Shown here: piece after piece, positions 45,801 through 53,104 of the stretch
Layout: each line of letters begins with the position of its first letter
Numbering within the stretch: position 1 is the first letter of the stretch
NCBI GenBank assembly: GCA_045661225.1
Contig: JAZRFF010000018.1
Location: 5,926-69,925, forward strand
Direction of reading: 5' to 3'
DNA length: 64,000 nucleotides
Source: HGM04593 sp045661225
GTDB taxonomy: Bacteria; Bacteroidota; Bacteroidia; Bacteroidales; Bacteroidaceae
Notes under the pieces: generated by a model
Database searches by the model: none
What the model was told of the DNA's origin: nothing
The model's input: the letters and a program-made list of their open reading frames with translations, nothing else
Translations under genes and position numbers: made by a program

Positions 45801-46179
45801 TACGATTTTTATTATATATGCCTTTGATGGTATTGTTGTAATAACTCGTAATTACATTATCAAGCCCCTGCTCCGAAGTTGGATAGAGTTTGGGACGAGA
45901 ATTTGTCTTGTCATTATAAAGATTATTGACGCCGGCTATTGGTTGAGCCACAGAAGTTCCACCCGCCGTACCGTTTTTAATTACATTATCTGTATCGTTG
46001 TTAACGCCATAGAGAGACACATTCTGTTGTCCATCACTATGAATACTAAGCGGCAGAGTATCTTCCGGAATATAAGAAGATTCACTACTTCTGTTGCGCA
46101 AAAGATTATCGTCCTTTTTCTTTTCACCGGTAAAAAGTGGGTAAAAAGCATTTCCGTTATTATAGGTATTTGAATACAT
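42886..46179 (-). CDS. Large phage internal-virion-like protein with HEXXH peptidase motif
   Basis: A 1097-residue protein. The N-terminal ~270 residues are Asn/Ser-rich; residues about 275-470 contain several moderately hydrophobic, Ala/Gly-rich helices (GALTGTALSVVGTPLREI) as in ejected internal proteins of podoviruses; the C-terminal third has TVLHELVGHQG with the zincin HEXXH near residue 894, followed by a Glu-containing helix (SLVEEYLAELAEN). A similar architecture is known from phage proteins that enter the host with DNA and cut or bind there. It lies between the two small coiled-coil genes and the portal-like gene. Function is inferred. Confidence 0.55.
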   Translation of the reverse strand: MYSNTYNNGNAFYPLFTGEKKKDDNLLRNRSSESSYIPEDTLPLSIHSDGQQNVSLYGVNNDTDNVIKNGTAGGTSVAQPIAGVNNLYNDKTNSRPKLYPTSEQGLDNVITSYYNNTIKGIYNKNRNESKNKGRDIYRQYISVPGADPDIAQREMMRVDNPMNDIKRTFDQIDVEELAAAVAPFVGDGDVGKYLNEKVVPGLYSRMLDEAINEDIPNSSSEYILRSAMDNSLIGKVSKTGLAAKTGDNDFASLQSEALNRYNPGRMEQFAANVGSLLIDSPVFSALGSMASSVVGRAASLYTDKLTQSIYLARAGEGVTKKVAGDAAKRIVTQRLSSKIAQGAAVQGFTLGTYDVANSVVEDLLYTSSVNSGKALKSLARGALTGTALSVVGTPLREIARQTSGLKRAYASSKVLCAESAVFAGVSETEKIMSGVEVTPVDFFQDFGESAATLVAMRLAHWRPRGANIKLDKNGEIKKELKLAEPEKMELEELNYNPEEFMSALERELRLPSFGGKGNNAVLEEYKKIIADKNVSLETKSKLAFLVENILLSSKDSMLPLDYTVDRNEKGMWRITNYDEWGRKIDTHLFKNTSNLKSHLLLHKGKIRSNRILAFETELTKGFLTANFLRQAGQYVKRTGVNVDDVSSAMYKKVRGEQLTTTEESIINDLLELSSYNESGMVQELHDIRRGIEKRYGLEKGSLLTKVQEAVFRITPMEDIALDEYERALRKDIEELKSGASQERALEIMNKGLGSEYRGMSNEEVKANETDVYNKMIEERMSVFQNRQPVPMKRNRVTEIPSENRNGKVWSKVASNTAEQVESYKARAEELGEKFGVKLNLITDMRQVQRPDVNNEMDVMRYETQLMAEGWTDGETITVALPNARSVENVEKTVLHELVGHQGLLKIFGHHIYDFIEEVYRRGMPEVYEGIKKKSGKYDPVNAYSLVEEYLAELAENVNPTVQERTLLVRIKDCIKDLLIRTKLYTGNNRRMGEAELRELLQKHCEYMMKKTKPHVHRRRVFGDFKSAHYNKESYYDLSKFIEGVQKMIDNGTLLPSAPRFLRNAKGLLYYRLLPPEQQKIIRERLNFTEEDIKKYTY

Positions 46180-46189
46180 TGTCTTTAAT

Positions 46190-46609
46190 TTACTGTTTGC
46201 TAAAATTCTTAATTACTTTCTCGAGAGTGCCGTTTGCAAGCCTTTTGACGGGTTTAAGACGCGATTGTGTAATAAAGCCGACCGTTTTCAATGGAGAAAG
46301 AGCAGTATCGGCTTGCCCCATCTTCTGCTTCAGGTTTATCTCGGCAATTTTCGCTTTATAGTCACGCATTGCATTGCTGTAGCGTTGCTGCGCCTGTTCG
46401 TAGGTGTTCCGATATTTATCCTGCGCATTTGTCGAGTGCGTATAACGTGCCCCTTTTTCGTGCCCGATGATATTGAGCAGCGCCGATGCAAAATCGACCA
46501 TTGCTGCAGCATTACGTTTGCGTCGCGCCTCGGCCAAACGTCCTTTTTCATACTTGATAGAATCCTCGAGACTCTTCTTGCGGAATTCAAGTTCTTCGTT
46601 ACTGTACAT
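46190..46609 (-). CDS. Small coiled-coil protein of the phage block
   Basis: 139 residues, start MYSNEELEFRKK. A long amphipathic helix (KKSLEDSIKYEKGRLAEARRKR) and a second one (NTYEQAQQRYSNAMRDYKAK) flank a short hydrophobic patch (AAMVDFASALLNIIG). Shape and position suggest an internal virion or scaffold-type protein. It is 8 bases behind the preceding gene and 10 bases before the 1097-residue gene, so the operon is tight. Confidence 0.55.
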   Translation of the reverse strand: MYSNEELEFRKKSLEDSIKYEKGRLAEARRKRNAAAMVDFASALLNIIGHEKGARYTHSTNAQDKYRNTYEQAQQRYSNAMRDYKAKIAEINLKQKMGQADTALSPLKTVGFITQSRLKPVKRLANGTLEKVIKNFSKQ

Positions 46610-46617
46610 AGAGAGAG

Positions 46618-47145
46618 TTATTTATGTTTCTCTTTGCCCCACTCGACTCCAAGAAGAGCATTATGCAACAAATTGAGCCCACCGCCGGCAAGTGCAGCAG
46701 AATTCTTTTCGTCACGCGCAAGCATATTATATTCATCTTGCAATAATGCACGTTTGTTCTGCCGGTGCATTGCATCGACACGCATCTTGCGTTCGTCCTC
46801 CTTTTCGGCAAGCCCCGTCACAAGATTTTCCATTGTCCGAAGCCCCTGTTCGTTACGCGCAAGGGTGAATTCGGGCGTAGCACCATTTATTGCACTATAG
46901 GCACGGTTCTGTTCATTTGTACGGCGTAAAGTATCCTCAACCCTTTTCATCGCAGCACGCGATGCGGTATTATCCAGAAAATCGCCATAATAGTTTCTCC
47001 TGAACCACCCCTCCTCTTCGGCCTGTGCCCGTTTGTGTAATTTCTTCTGTTTTTCAGCCGCATCGGCAGCGTCGAACACACCTTTCATACTTGAATAAAG
47101 ACCTAATGCTCCATTAAGTCCCGACATAATAATTGGTAAACTCAT
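46618..47145 (-). CDS. Small internal-virion-like protein of the phage block
   Basis: About 175 residues from ATG 47145 (MSLPIIMSGLNGALGLYSSM); the longer in-frame extension upstream reads like untranslated DNA and overlaps the divergent gene. A glycine-rich hydrophobic N-terminus is followed by charged coiled coil (RVEDTLRRTNEQNRAYSAIN, EKEDERKMRVDAMHRQNKRA), like the T7 gp14 class of membrane-inserting internal proteins. First gene of the phage-derived operon. Confidence 0.55.
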   Translation of the reverse strand: MSLPIIMSGLNGALGLYSSMKGVFDAADAAEKQKKLHKRAQAEEEGWFRRNYYGDFLDNTASRAAMKRVEDTLRRTNEQNRAYSAINGATPEFTLARNEQGLRTMENLVTGLAEKEDERKMRVDAMHRQNKRALLQDEYNMLARDEKNSAALAGGGLNLLHNALLGVEWGKEKHK

Positions 47146-47261
47146 AACTTTTTTGCTGCAAAAGAAATACAGCCGACAAAGAAGAAAGTTGCTAAAATGA
47201 CAGTAAGAAACACTTTGCTTCATAATGTCATTACAGCAACCTGACAAAAAGAGTCCGCACC

Positions 47262-47269
47262 TATTTTTG
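47262..47269 (+). promoter_or_regulatory. Promoter -7 box of the 82-residue gene
   Basis: TATTTTTG, 17 bases before the ATG at 47287. Confidence 0.5.
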
Positions 47270-47286
47270 CGGATAAACATTATTAT

Positions 47287-47535
47287 ATGATTAAAAGAAA
47301 GAATGCAAACGTAACCATCAACGATGTCCACAGCGAGACCCTTGCGCTGTTTCACCGGCTTATACAGCGACTTGAAAAATTGACCGTGAACTGCGAAGAC
47401 CCGGGAACAATAAACCAAGCACTAAAGACCACAGCCGATTTTCTTGTAAAATTAAATAAGGAGCGCGAACAAGACTGTGACGACGAGATTGGCGCACTCT
47501 TACGCCAAACGCTGCAAGGCATTGATGGTGCGTGA
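47287..47535 (+). CDS. Small helical protein of unknown function, divergent from the phage block
   Basis: 82 residues, two predicted helices (TLALFHRLIQRLEKLTV and NQALKTTADFLVKLNKEREQ) and an acidic tail. It is transcribed away from the phage block and ends in a strong terminator before atpG. Its size and helical pattern would allow a small terminase-type or regulatory protein, but nothing specific is conserved enough to say. Confidence 0.55.
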   Translation: MIKRKNANVTINDVHSETLALFHRLIQRLEKLTVNCEDPGTINQALKTTADFLVKLNKEREQDCDDEIGALLRQTLQGIDGA

Positions 47536-47541
47536 TTTTTT

Positions 47542-47570
47542 CAGAGCCAATCCCGGGGATTGGCTCTGTT
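47542..47570. terminator. Bidirectional terminator between the 82-residue gene and atpG
   Basis: CAGAGCCAATCCC/GGGATTGGCTCTG 13-bp inverted repeat, between convergent genes; T-run on each side. Confidence 0.85.
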
Positions 47571-47577
47571 TGCAGTA

Positions 47578-48444
47578 TCAGAGTTGTGAACACCCACCCG
47601 ACACTATATCAAGAATTTCATTGGTTATTGCTTGCTGACGACCTTTGTTATACTGTAAAGTAAGTTCAAGTATAAGTTTGTCGGCATTATCCGTTGCAAT
47701 CTGCATTGCCATCATTCGGGCCGCGTGCTCGGCTGCATTAGAATCAAGAATAGCCGTAAAGAGTCTTAGCACAACAGCCTTGGGCAATAGTTCGGACACG
47801 ACAGTGTCTATACCGGGTTCAACAATACAATCCACCGGCAACGAATCGTTACAAACATCTTTCACGGGGTCCTTTACCGGAAGAAAAGTTTCTCTTATCG
47901 GTTTAAAGTTCACAGGCGAAACAAGATGAGTATACACGAGTTCCACTTTGTCGACAGAACCCCGCGCAAAACATTCCATAAGCGAATGAGCGACCTCGTC
48001 TACACCTTTATAAACAGGCTTTTCGGAGTACTTCATAAGTGCATCATCTGACTCAACGCCCATTTTCCTTACGGCGTCCGACATTTTACGTCCGACTGGA
48101 TAGACTTTAACATTAGCACCAGTTGTTCTGTACTCGGCAACAGCACTCTCCATTAAACGCGCCACATTTGCATTAAAAGAACCGCAAAGAGTGGCGTCCG
48201 AGGCTACAGCTATTATCACTACGTTCTGCAAGGGACGTTGCACAGCATACTCGTTGGCCGCAACAGTTCTACCATCAATCAACACACGCATAATCTCATC
48301 AAGTTTTTTCTGATAAGGCCGCATAGCATCTATAGCGGCTTGTGCACGACGCAGCTTGGCCGATGAGACAAGTTTCATTGCCGAAGTTATCTTCTGCGTA
48401 TTCTTGACCGAAAGTATTCTGTGCTTAATCTCCTTCAAATTCAT
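47578..48444 (-). CDS. atpG: ATP synthase F1 subunit gamma
   Basis: Central rotor stalk of F1. The product from ATG 48444 is 288 residues with MNLKEIKHRILSVKNTQKIT at the start and the conserved C-terminal helix (AAEHAARMMAMQIATDNADK, then LQYNKGRQQAITNEILDI). The start is chosen because TGATG overlaps the atpA stop by one base (translational coupling); a longer start within atpA is less likely. Last gene of the ATP synthase operon. Confidence 0.96.
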   Translation of the reverse strand: MNLKEIKHRILSVKNTQKITSAMKLVSSAKLRRAQAAIDAMRPYQKKLDEIMRVLIDGRTVAANEYAVQRPLQNVVIIAVASDATLCGSFNANVARLMESAVAEYRTTGANVKVYPVGRKMSDAVRKMGVESDDALMKYSEKPVYKGVDEVAHSLMECFARGSVDKVELVYTHLVSPVNFKPIRETFLPVKDPVKDVCNDSLPVDCIVEPGIDTVVSELLPKAVVLRLFTAILDSNAAEHAARMMAMQIATDNADKLILELTLQYNKGRQQAITNEILDIVSGGCSQL

Positions 48445-50027
48445 CACTCGTCTTTTAACGTAGCACAAATATCATTAGCAACCCTCTCTATTATTGATGT
48501 AAGCTCATCATTTAGCTCTCCGGCGGCAAGAGTGTCGAGCACATCTTTCTTGTAGCGCGTACGCATAATATCAAGGAACATTGTTTCAAATTCAGCAACT
48601 TTTTCTACCGGAATAGCCGCCAAAAGGTTATGCGTTCCACAATAAAGTACCGCTACCTGCTCCCCTACTGACATAGGAGCATACTGCGACTGAACCAATA
48701 GAGCATTGTTACGGCGCCCGCACTCAATAACCCTCATCGTTACCGGGTCCATTTCGCTGCCGAACTTTGTAAAAGCCTCAAGTTCGCGATACTGCGCCTG
48801 GTCAATCTTCAACGTTCCGGCAACCCGTTTCATTGATTTTATCTGAGCCTTTCCTCCCACACGTGACACTGAAATACCCACGTTCACTGCAGGACGGAAT
48901 CCACGATTAAAAAGGTCACTCTCAAGATAAATCTGACCATCGGTTATAGAAATTACATTTGTAGGTATATAGGCCGACACATCGCCCGCCTGCGTCTCAA
49001 TAATAGGCAAAGCTGTAAGCGAGCCGCCACCTTTTACGTGCCCTGCAAGGCTTGGAGGAAGGTCATTCATTTTCTCGGCGACCTCCTGCTGATTTATTAT
49101 CCTTGCCGCACGTTCAAGCAAACGCGAATGCAGATAGAACACATCGCCGGGGTAAGCCTCACGTCCCGACGGACGGCGCAGTATCAGTGACACCTCGCGG
49201 TAGGCCACCGCCTGTTTCGAAAGGTCGTCATACACCACAAGCGCGTGACGTCCCGTATCACGGAAATACTCTCCAATAGCAGCACCCGCCATAGGAGCAT
49301 AATATTGCAGAGCAGCTGTGTCTGCGGCAGTCGCAACAACCACCGTTGTATAGTCCATTGCGCCATACTTACGCAAAGTATTCACCAACGATGCAACCGT
49401 TGACCCCTTCTGCCCCACAGCCACATATATACAATAGACCGGATTGCCGGCTTCATAGGCCGAACGTTGGTTTATTATTGTATCGAGCGCAATTGCAGTC
49501 TTTCCCGTCTGTCTGTCACCAACAATAAGTTCACGTTGCCCACGTCCTATGGGAATCATTGAGTCTATGGACTTCAACCCTGTCTGCAAAGGCTCGGTAA
49601 CAGGCTGACGAAATATGACACCGGGCGCCTTGCGTTCGAGAGGCATCTCGAATTTATCGCCTTCAATATCCCCGGCACCGTCCAAAGGCTCACCTAAAGG
49701 AGTTATGACACGCCCCACCATTGCATCGCAAACATCAATAGAGGCTATACGTCCGGTACGTTTGACAGTCATACCCTCCTTTATCTTGTCGGTTGCCCCA
49801 AGCAGTATAGCACCGACATTATCCTCCTCGAGATTCATCACAATGGCTTTAACCCCATTGTCAAATTCCAGAAGTTCATCAGCCTCGGCGTTGTAAAGAC
49901 CATAAATGCGTACAACCCCGTCACTAACCTGAAGCACAGTGCCAACCTCTTCATACTCGACACTGCTCTTTATGCCTTTCAATTGTTCAAGCAACACACT
50001 TGAAACTTCGCTCGGTTTAATATTCAT
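48444..50027 (-). CDS. atpA: ATP synthase F1 subunit alpha
   Basis: Non-catalytic nucleotide-binding subunit, 527 residues. Walker A is GDRQTGKTAIA; the arginine-finger region SVSRVGGKAQ and the family signature PAVNVGISVSRVGG are present. It overlaps the end of atpH (stop/start shared at 50027) and the start of atpG, so the F1 genes are translated in a coupled chain. Confidence 0.98.
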   Translation of the reverse strand: MNIKPSEVSSVLLEQLKGIKSSVEYEEVGTVLQVSDGVVRIYGLYNAEADELLEFDNGVKAIVMNLEEDNVGAILLGATDKIKEGMTVKRTGRIASIDVCDAMVGRVITPLGEPLDGAGDIEGDKFEMPLERKAPGVIFRQPVTEPLQTGLKSIDSMIPIGRGQRELIVGDRQTGKTAIALDTIINQRSAYEAGNPVYCIYVAVGQKGSTVASLVNTLRKYGAMDYTTVVVATAADTAALQYYAPMAGAAIGEYFRDTGRHALVVYDDLSKQAVAYREVSLILRRPSGREAYPGDVFYLHSRLLERAARIINQQEVAEKMNDLPPSLAGHVKGGGSLTALPIIETQAGDVSAYIPTNVISITDGQIYLESDLFNRGFRPAVNVGISVSRVGGKAQIKSMKRVAGTLKIDQAQYRELEAFTKFGSEMDPVTMRVIECGRRNNALLVQSQYAPMSVGEQVAVLYCGTHNLLAAIPVEKVAEFETMFLDIMRTRYKKDVLDTLAAGELNDELTSIIERVANDICATLKDE

Positions 50028-50575
50028 CAGACAAGTTTTCTGTTAGGTTTTATCAATAACTTTTTTATCCTCTCCATCTGTCCTTTGACACTTGCATCGA
50101 GACGTTGCGAATCCGTTTCAAGGAGAAAGCCTCCTATAATAGCCTCATCGACAACATTCTCAATCTCAACAGCGTTACAAGGCTTGGCCTTAAGCAGTTT
50201 TTCCAGATTCTCCTTAAAGGCATCAGTAACAGGTACTGCAGTAACTAATTTAACGGCACAGACACCCTTTGCCTTGCGATAAAGAGTAATGTAAGCATTC
50301 GAAATAAAAAGAAGAAGCTCCTCGCGTTCTTCCCTCACTACAAGAGTCGCGAAACATCGAAAAACCTCGGAGGGCGCCACAGCCGAGCAAATAAGCTCGA
50401 CACGTTCCCTGGAAGTAAGAAGCGGAGCACGCAAGAGTATAGAAAAATCACGCACTTCGCGCAATGTATGCAGAAGTTGTAAGACACAAGCATAAACCTC
50501 GTCCTCAGCTCCTTGCTCTACAGCATACTCGAGCAACGCTTTTGCATAACGCGATGAGATTACTCCGACATTCAT
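50027..50575 (-). CDS. atpH: ATP synthase F1 subunit delta
   Basis: Peripheral-stalk subunit (OSCP type), 182 residues: SSRYAKALLEYAVEQGAEDE at the N-terminus and DEAIIGGFLLETDSQRLDAS at the C-terminus are the family hallmarks. Its start overlaps the atpF stop by four bases (50572-50575) and its stop touches the atpA start. Confidence 0.95.
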   Translation of the reverse strand: MNVGVISSRYAKALLEYAVEQGAEDEVYACVLQLLHTLREVRDFSILLRAPLLTSRERVELICSAVAPSEVFRCFATLVVREEREELLLFISNAYITLYRKAKGVCAVKLVTAVPVTDAFKENLEKLLKAKPCNAVEIENVVDEAIIGGFLLETDSQRLDASVKGQMERIKKLLIKPNRKLV

Positions 50576-51081
50576 TTCTTCTCCTCCTTCCCGTCAAGAA
50601 CCTCATCGGCAAGCATCTTGATATACTCCTGTTGATGCTCGTCATTCGACAGCTCCTTACGCATAATCTTTTCTGCAACCGACAGCGACAGTTCGGCCAT
50701 TTGAGAACGAATATCACGCATAACATTCTCTTTCTCGTGTTCTATCACACGACGAACCTCAAGCAACATCTTCTCACCTTCGTCACCGGCTCTTTTAATC
50801 GCCTCGTCAATAATATGCTCACGCGTACTTTCCGCCTCGCGCAGAATACGTATATTCTCGTCCCTTGCAGCCTTTATTATTGCCTCACCCTCTTCCTCTA
50901 TTCGTGCAAGTCTTTCATTGATTACATTTGCATTACGCAAAGACTCCTCGATAACCCTCTTGCGCTCATCAAGCATTGAGGTTATAACAGGGAAGCCATA
51001 CTTATACAGCACAAAGAATACTATTCCAAACGCAATAAGCGTCCAGAACAGCAATCCGGCATCAGGCAACAACAGAGACAT
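50572..51081 (-). CDS. atpF: ATP synthase Fo subunit b
   Basis: 169 residues: one N-terminal membrane helix (LLFWTLIAFGIVFFVLYKYG) and a long charged coiled coil that forms the peripheral stalk. Overlaps atpH. Confidence 0.96.
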   Translation of the reverse strand: MSLLLPDAGLLFWTLIAFGIVFFVLYKYGFPVITSMLDERKRVIEESLRNANVINERLARIEEEGEAIIKAARDENIRILREAESTREHIIDEAIKRAGDEGEKMLLEVRRVIEHEKENVMRDIRSQMAELSLSVAEKIMRKELSNDEHQQEYIKMLADEVLDGKEEKK

Positions 51082-51097
51082 TTTTCAGCAGTTTTTT

Positions 51098-51352
51098 TTA
51101 CACAAACAACACAAGGAAGCACACTACAACAGCAAACATCGCAACACCCTCAATGAGCGCTCCTGCAAGAATCATACTCGAGCGTATATCCCCGGCAGCC
51201 TCGGGCTGACGTGCAATAGCTTCAACCGATGAACAAGCTATACGGCTAATACCAAACGATGCACCAATAACCGCCACACTGGCTGCAAACGCAGCACCCA
51301 CATTTGCGAGGCCAGCCCCCGCCATTGCTTGTAAGAAAATTGTCAAAAACAT
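51098..51352 (-). CDS. atpE: ATP synthase Fo subunit c
   Basis: 84-residue hairpin of two membrane helices. The ion-binding carboxylate is the Glu in GALIEGVAMFAVV of helix 2; the polar loop is ARQPEA. The Q...ES/T pattern of sodium-type c subunits is not seen, so protons are the likely ion. Confidence 0.96.
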   Translation of the reverse strand: MFLTIFLQAMAGAGLANVGAAFAASVAVIGASFGISRIACSSVEAIARQPEAAGDIRSSMILAGALIEGVAMFAVVVCFLVLFV

Positions 51353-51396
51353 AATTCAAATATTTAATTAAAAGTTACACACATAATAATTCATTA

Positions 51397-52461
51397 TCAT
51401 TTGTGATGTTCGGGTTGCGACAGACCTATAAACACCGACGACAGCATTGTAAACACAAAAGCCTGTATAAACGCGACAAGCAGTTCCAAACAGGTCATAA
51501 AAACCGTAAAAAACACCGACACGACAGTCATTCCGCTACCAATATATCTATTTACAGACATTGTTATGAATATAATGCAGACAAACGCCAACAAAGCCGT
51601 ATGCCCTGCAAAAATATTCGCGAACAGACGTATGGTCAAAGCAAAAGGTTTCACCAATGCTCCAAAAATTTCAATTACAGGCATCAATGGAACCGGCAGC
51701 TTAAGCCACGTCGGTACATCGGGCCAGAAGAGTTCCTTATAGTACTCTTTATTTCCAAAAAAATTAACCACAACAAAAGTACAGATTGCAAGAGCAAGCG
51801 TAACCGCAATATTACCTGTAACATTTGCTCCACCCGGAAAAACCGGCAACAACCCCATCAAATTACTCAACAGAATAAAAAAGAACACCGTCAGCAAGAA
51901 TGGAGTATATTTACGATAAGACTTTCCCACGTTCGGTCTTATTACATTATCGACAATCATCACTATAAGCATCTCCATACACCCCACAAACCCCTTTGGC
52001 ACCTCATTGCGAGTATCGTGACATTTATACCAACGTGCTGTACAAAGCACTATGACCACCAGCAACAATGCATTCAAAAAAACCGCAAGAACATTCTTCG
52101 TTATTGAAATATCAAGCAAAGGACGCACCTCATTGCCCAGCTCATCAAATTCCACTATTTTACCCTCGTTGTTTCCCTCCGGCGCTATTCTGAAGCCATT
52201 ATAACTCTCTTGCTCGTGAAAAACCGATGAGAAGAAAATATTCCAGCCTCTATGCTCGGAATATATTATCACCGGCAAGGATATAGCAATGTGCAAATCT
52301 CCGACAGTTGCCAAATGCCATTCGTAAGAGTCCTTTACGTGTCCGAATATCACCCCTTTTACATCAACGTCTTGTGGACGTTCATCAACAGCTGCCTCAC
52401 ACACGACAGAAGGTGCAAGCAGCATTGTCAGGAGTAAAAATAATCGGAACAGTCTCTTCAT
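51397..52461 (-). CDS. atpB: ATP synthase Fo subunit a
   Basis: 354 residues, longer than the ~270 of many bacteria because of a signal-peptide-like start (MKRLFRLFLLLTMLLAPSVV) and a ~110-residue periplasmic N-terminal domain, typical of Bacteroidetes. The essential arginine lies in KPFALTIRLFANIFAGH. Located between the AtpI-like gene and atpE. Confidence 0.96.
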   Translation of the reverse strand: MKRLFRLFLLLTMLLAPSVVCEAAVDERPQDVDVKGVIFGHVKDSYEWHLATVGDLHIAISLPVIIYSEHRGWNIFFSSVFHEQESYNGFRIAPEGNNEGKIVEFDELGNEVRPLLDISITKNVLAVFLNALLLVVIVLCTARWYKCHDTRNEVPKGFVGCMEMLIVMIVDNVIRPNVGKSYRKYTPFLLTVFFFILLSNLMGLLPVFPGGANVTGNIAVTLALAICTFVVVNFFGNKEYYKELFWPDVPTWLKLPVPLMPVIEIFGALVKPFALTIRLFANIFAGHTALLAFVCIIFITMSVNRYIGSGMTVVSVFFTVFMTCLELLVAFIQAFVFTMLSSVFIGLSQPEHHK

Positions 52462-52470
52462 AACCCAATA

Positions 52471-52839
52471 TCAACAGCGTTTTTTTATATAAATAGCAAA
52501 AGCGCTTTCAGCAAGCAGCAAAATCATATAATAAATAAAGAAATTTATAACCAGCCCCACTGCATATTTCCTCACTATAAAAGCAAGCAAGAATATGAAC
52601 ATAAGCGAAAGCAACAATTTCACACTTTTAAAAAACATAAAATATTTTGTAAAAGAGGCATTGTTTGCAGAAGGTTTTACCAGCAGCAACAGCGAGTAAA
52701 GTACCCAAAAATAAAGAGGGATTGCAAATCGTGCCATAGTACAGAACTCCGGAAAATGCGCACGTGTCAGCAATTCCAAAGCAAAAGCTACAGCAAGCAT
52801 TAGCAATGTAAAAAATGTATATATCTTTATTCTTCCCAT
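52471..52839 (-). CDS. AtpI-like four-helix membrane protein of the ATP synthase operon
   Basis: 122 residues with four hydrophobic helices (TFFTLLMLAVAFALELL, FAIPLYFWVLYSLLLL, FKSVKLLLSLMFIFLLAFIV, VINFFIYYMILLLAESAFAIYI). It sits between atpC and atpB, the place where Bacteroidetes keep an uncharacterised AtpI-type gene thought to help Fo assembly. The sequence itself is poorly conserved, so role is by position. Confidence 0.75.
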   Translation of the reverse strand: MGRIKIYTFFTLLMLAVAFALELLTRAHFPEFCTMARFAIPLYFWVLYSLLLLVKPSANNASFTKYFMFFKSVKLLLSLMFIFLLAFIVRKYAVGLVINFFIYYMILLLAESAFAIYIKKRC

Positions 52840-52848
52840 AATTGTATT

Positions 52849-53100
52849 TTAAACTTCGACACACGCCGAAACCACATTATTACGCACCTCGACAAACCCA
52901 CTTGAAATATCCACACCGGCTTCGCCATCGAATGTACACCATTTGATTCTACCTTTCTGTAAAGAACTAATCATTGTAGCGTGATTATGCAGCACGACAA
53001 AAGGCGCCTTACTGCCCGGTAAAGATACCGAAACGACCTCACCTTTAAAAATCAGTTTCTCGGGCGAGAGGATTTCAAGCATAATAACAGCATTATTCAT
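52849..53100 (-). CDS. atpC: ATP synthase F1 subunit epsilon
   Basis: About 83 residues from ATG 53100, 4 bases after the atpD stop. Only the N-terminal beta-sandwich is present (LEILSPEKLIFKGEVVSVSL, PFVVLHNHATMISSL); the C-terminal helical hairpin of longer epsilon subunits is absent, as usual in Bacteroidetes. An upstream in-frame TTG at 53112 is an alternative start. Confidence 0.92.
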   Translation of the reverse strand: MNNAVIMLEILSPEKLIFKGEVVSVSLPGSKAPFVVLHNHATMISSLQKGRIKWCTFDGEAGVDISSGFVEVRNNVVSACVEV

Positions 53101-53104
53101 AATC

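Noticed and set aside
51098..51352. Possible sodium-type ATP synthase c subunit
   Set aside because: Helix 2 has EG, not the ES/ET pair, and the helix 1 Gln is not seen; proton type is more likely.
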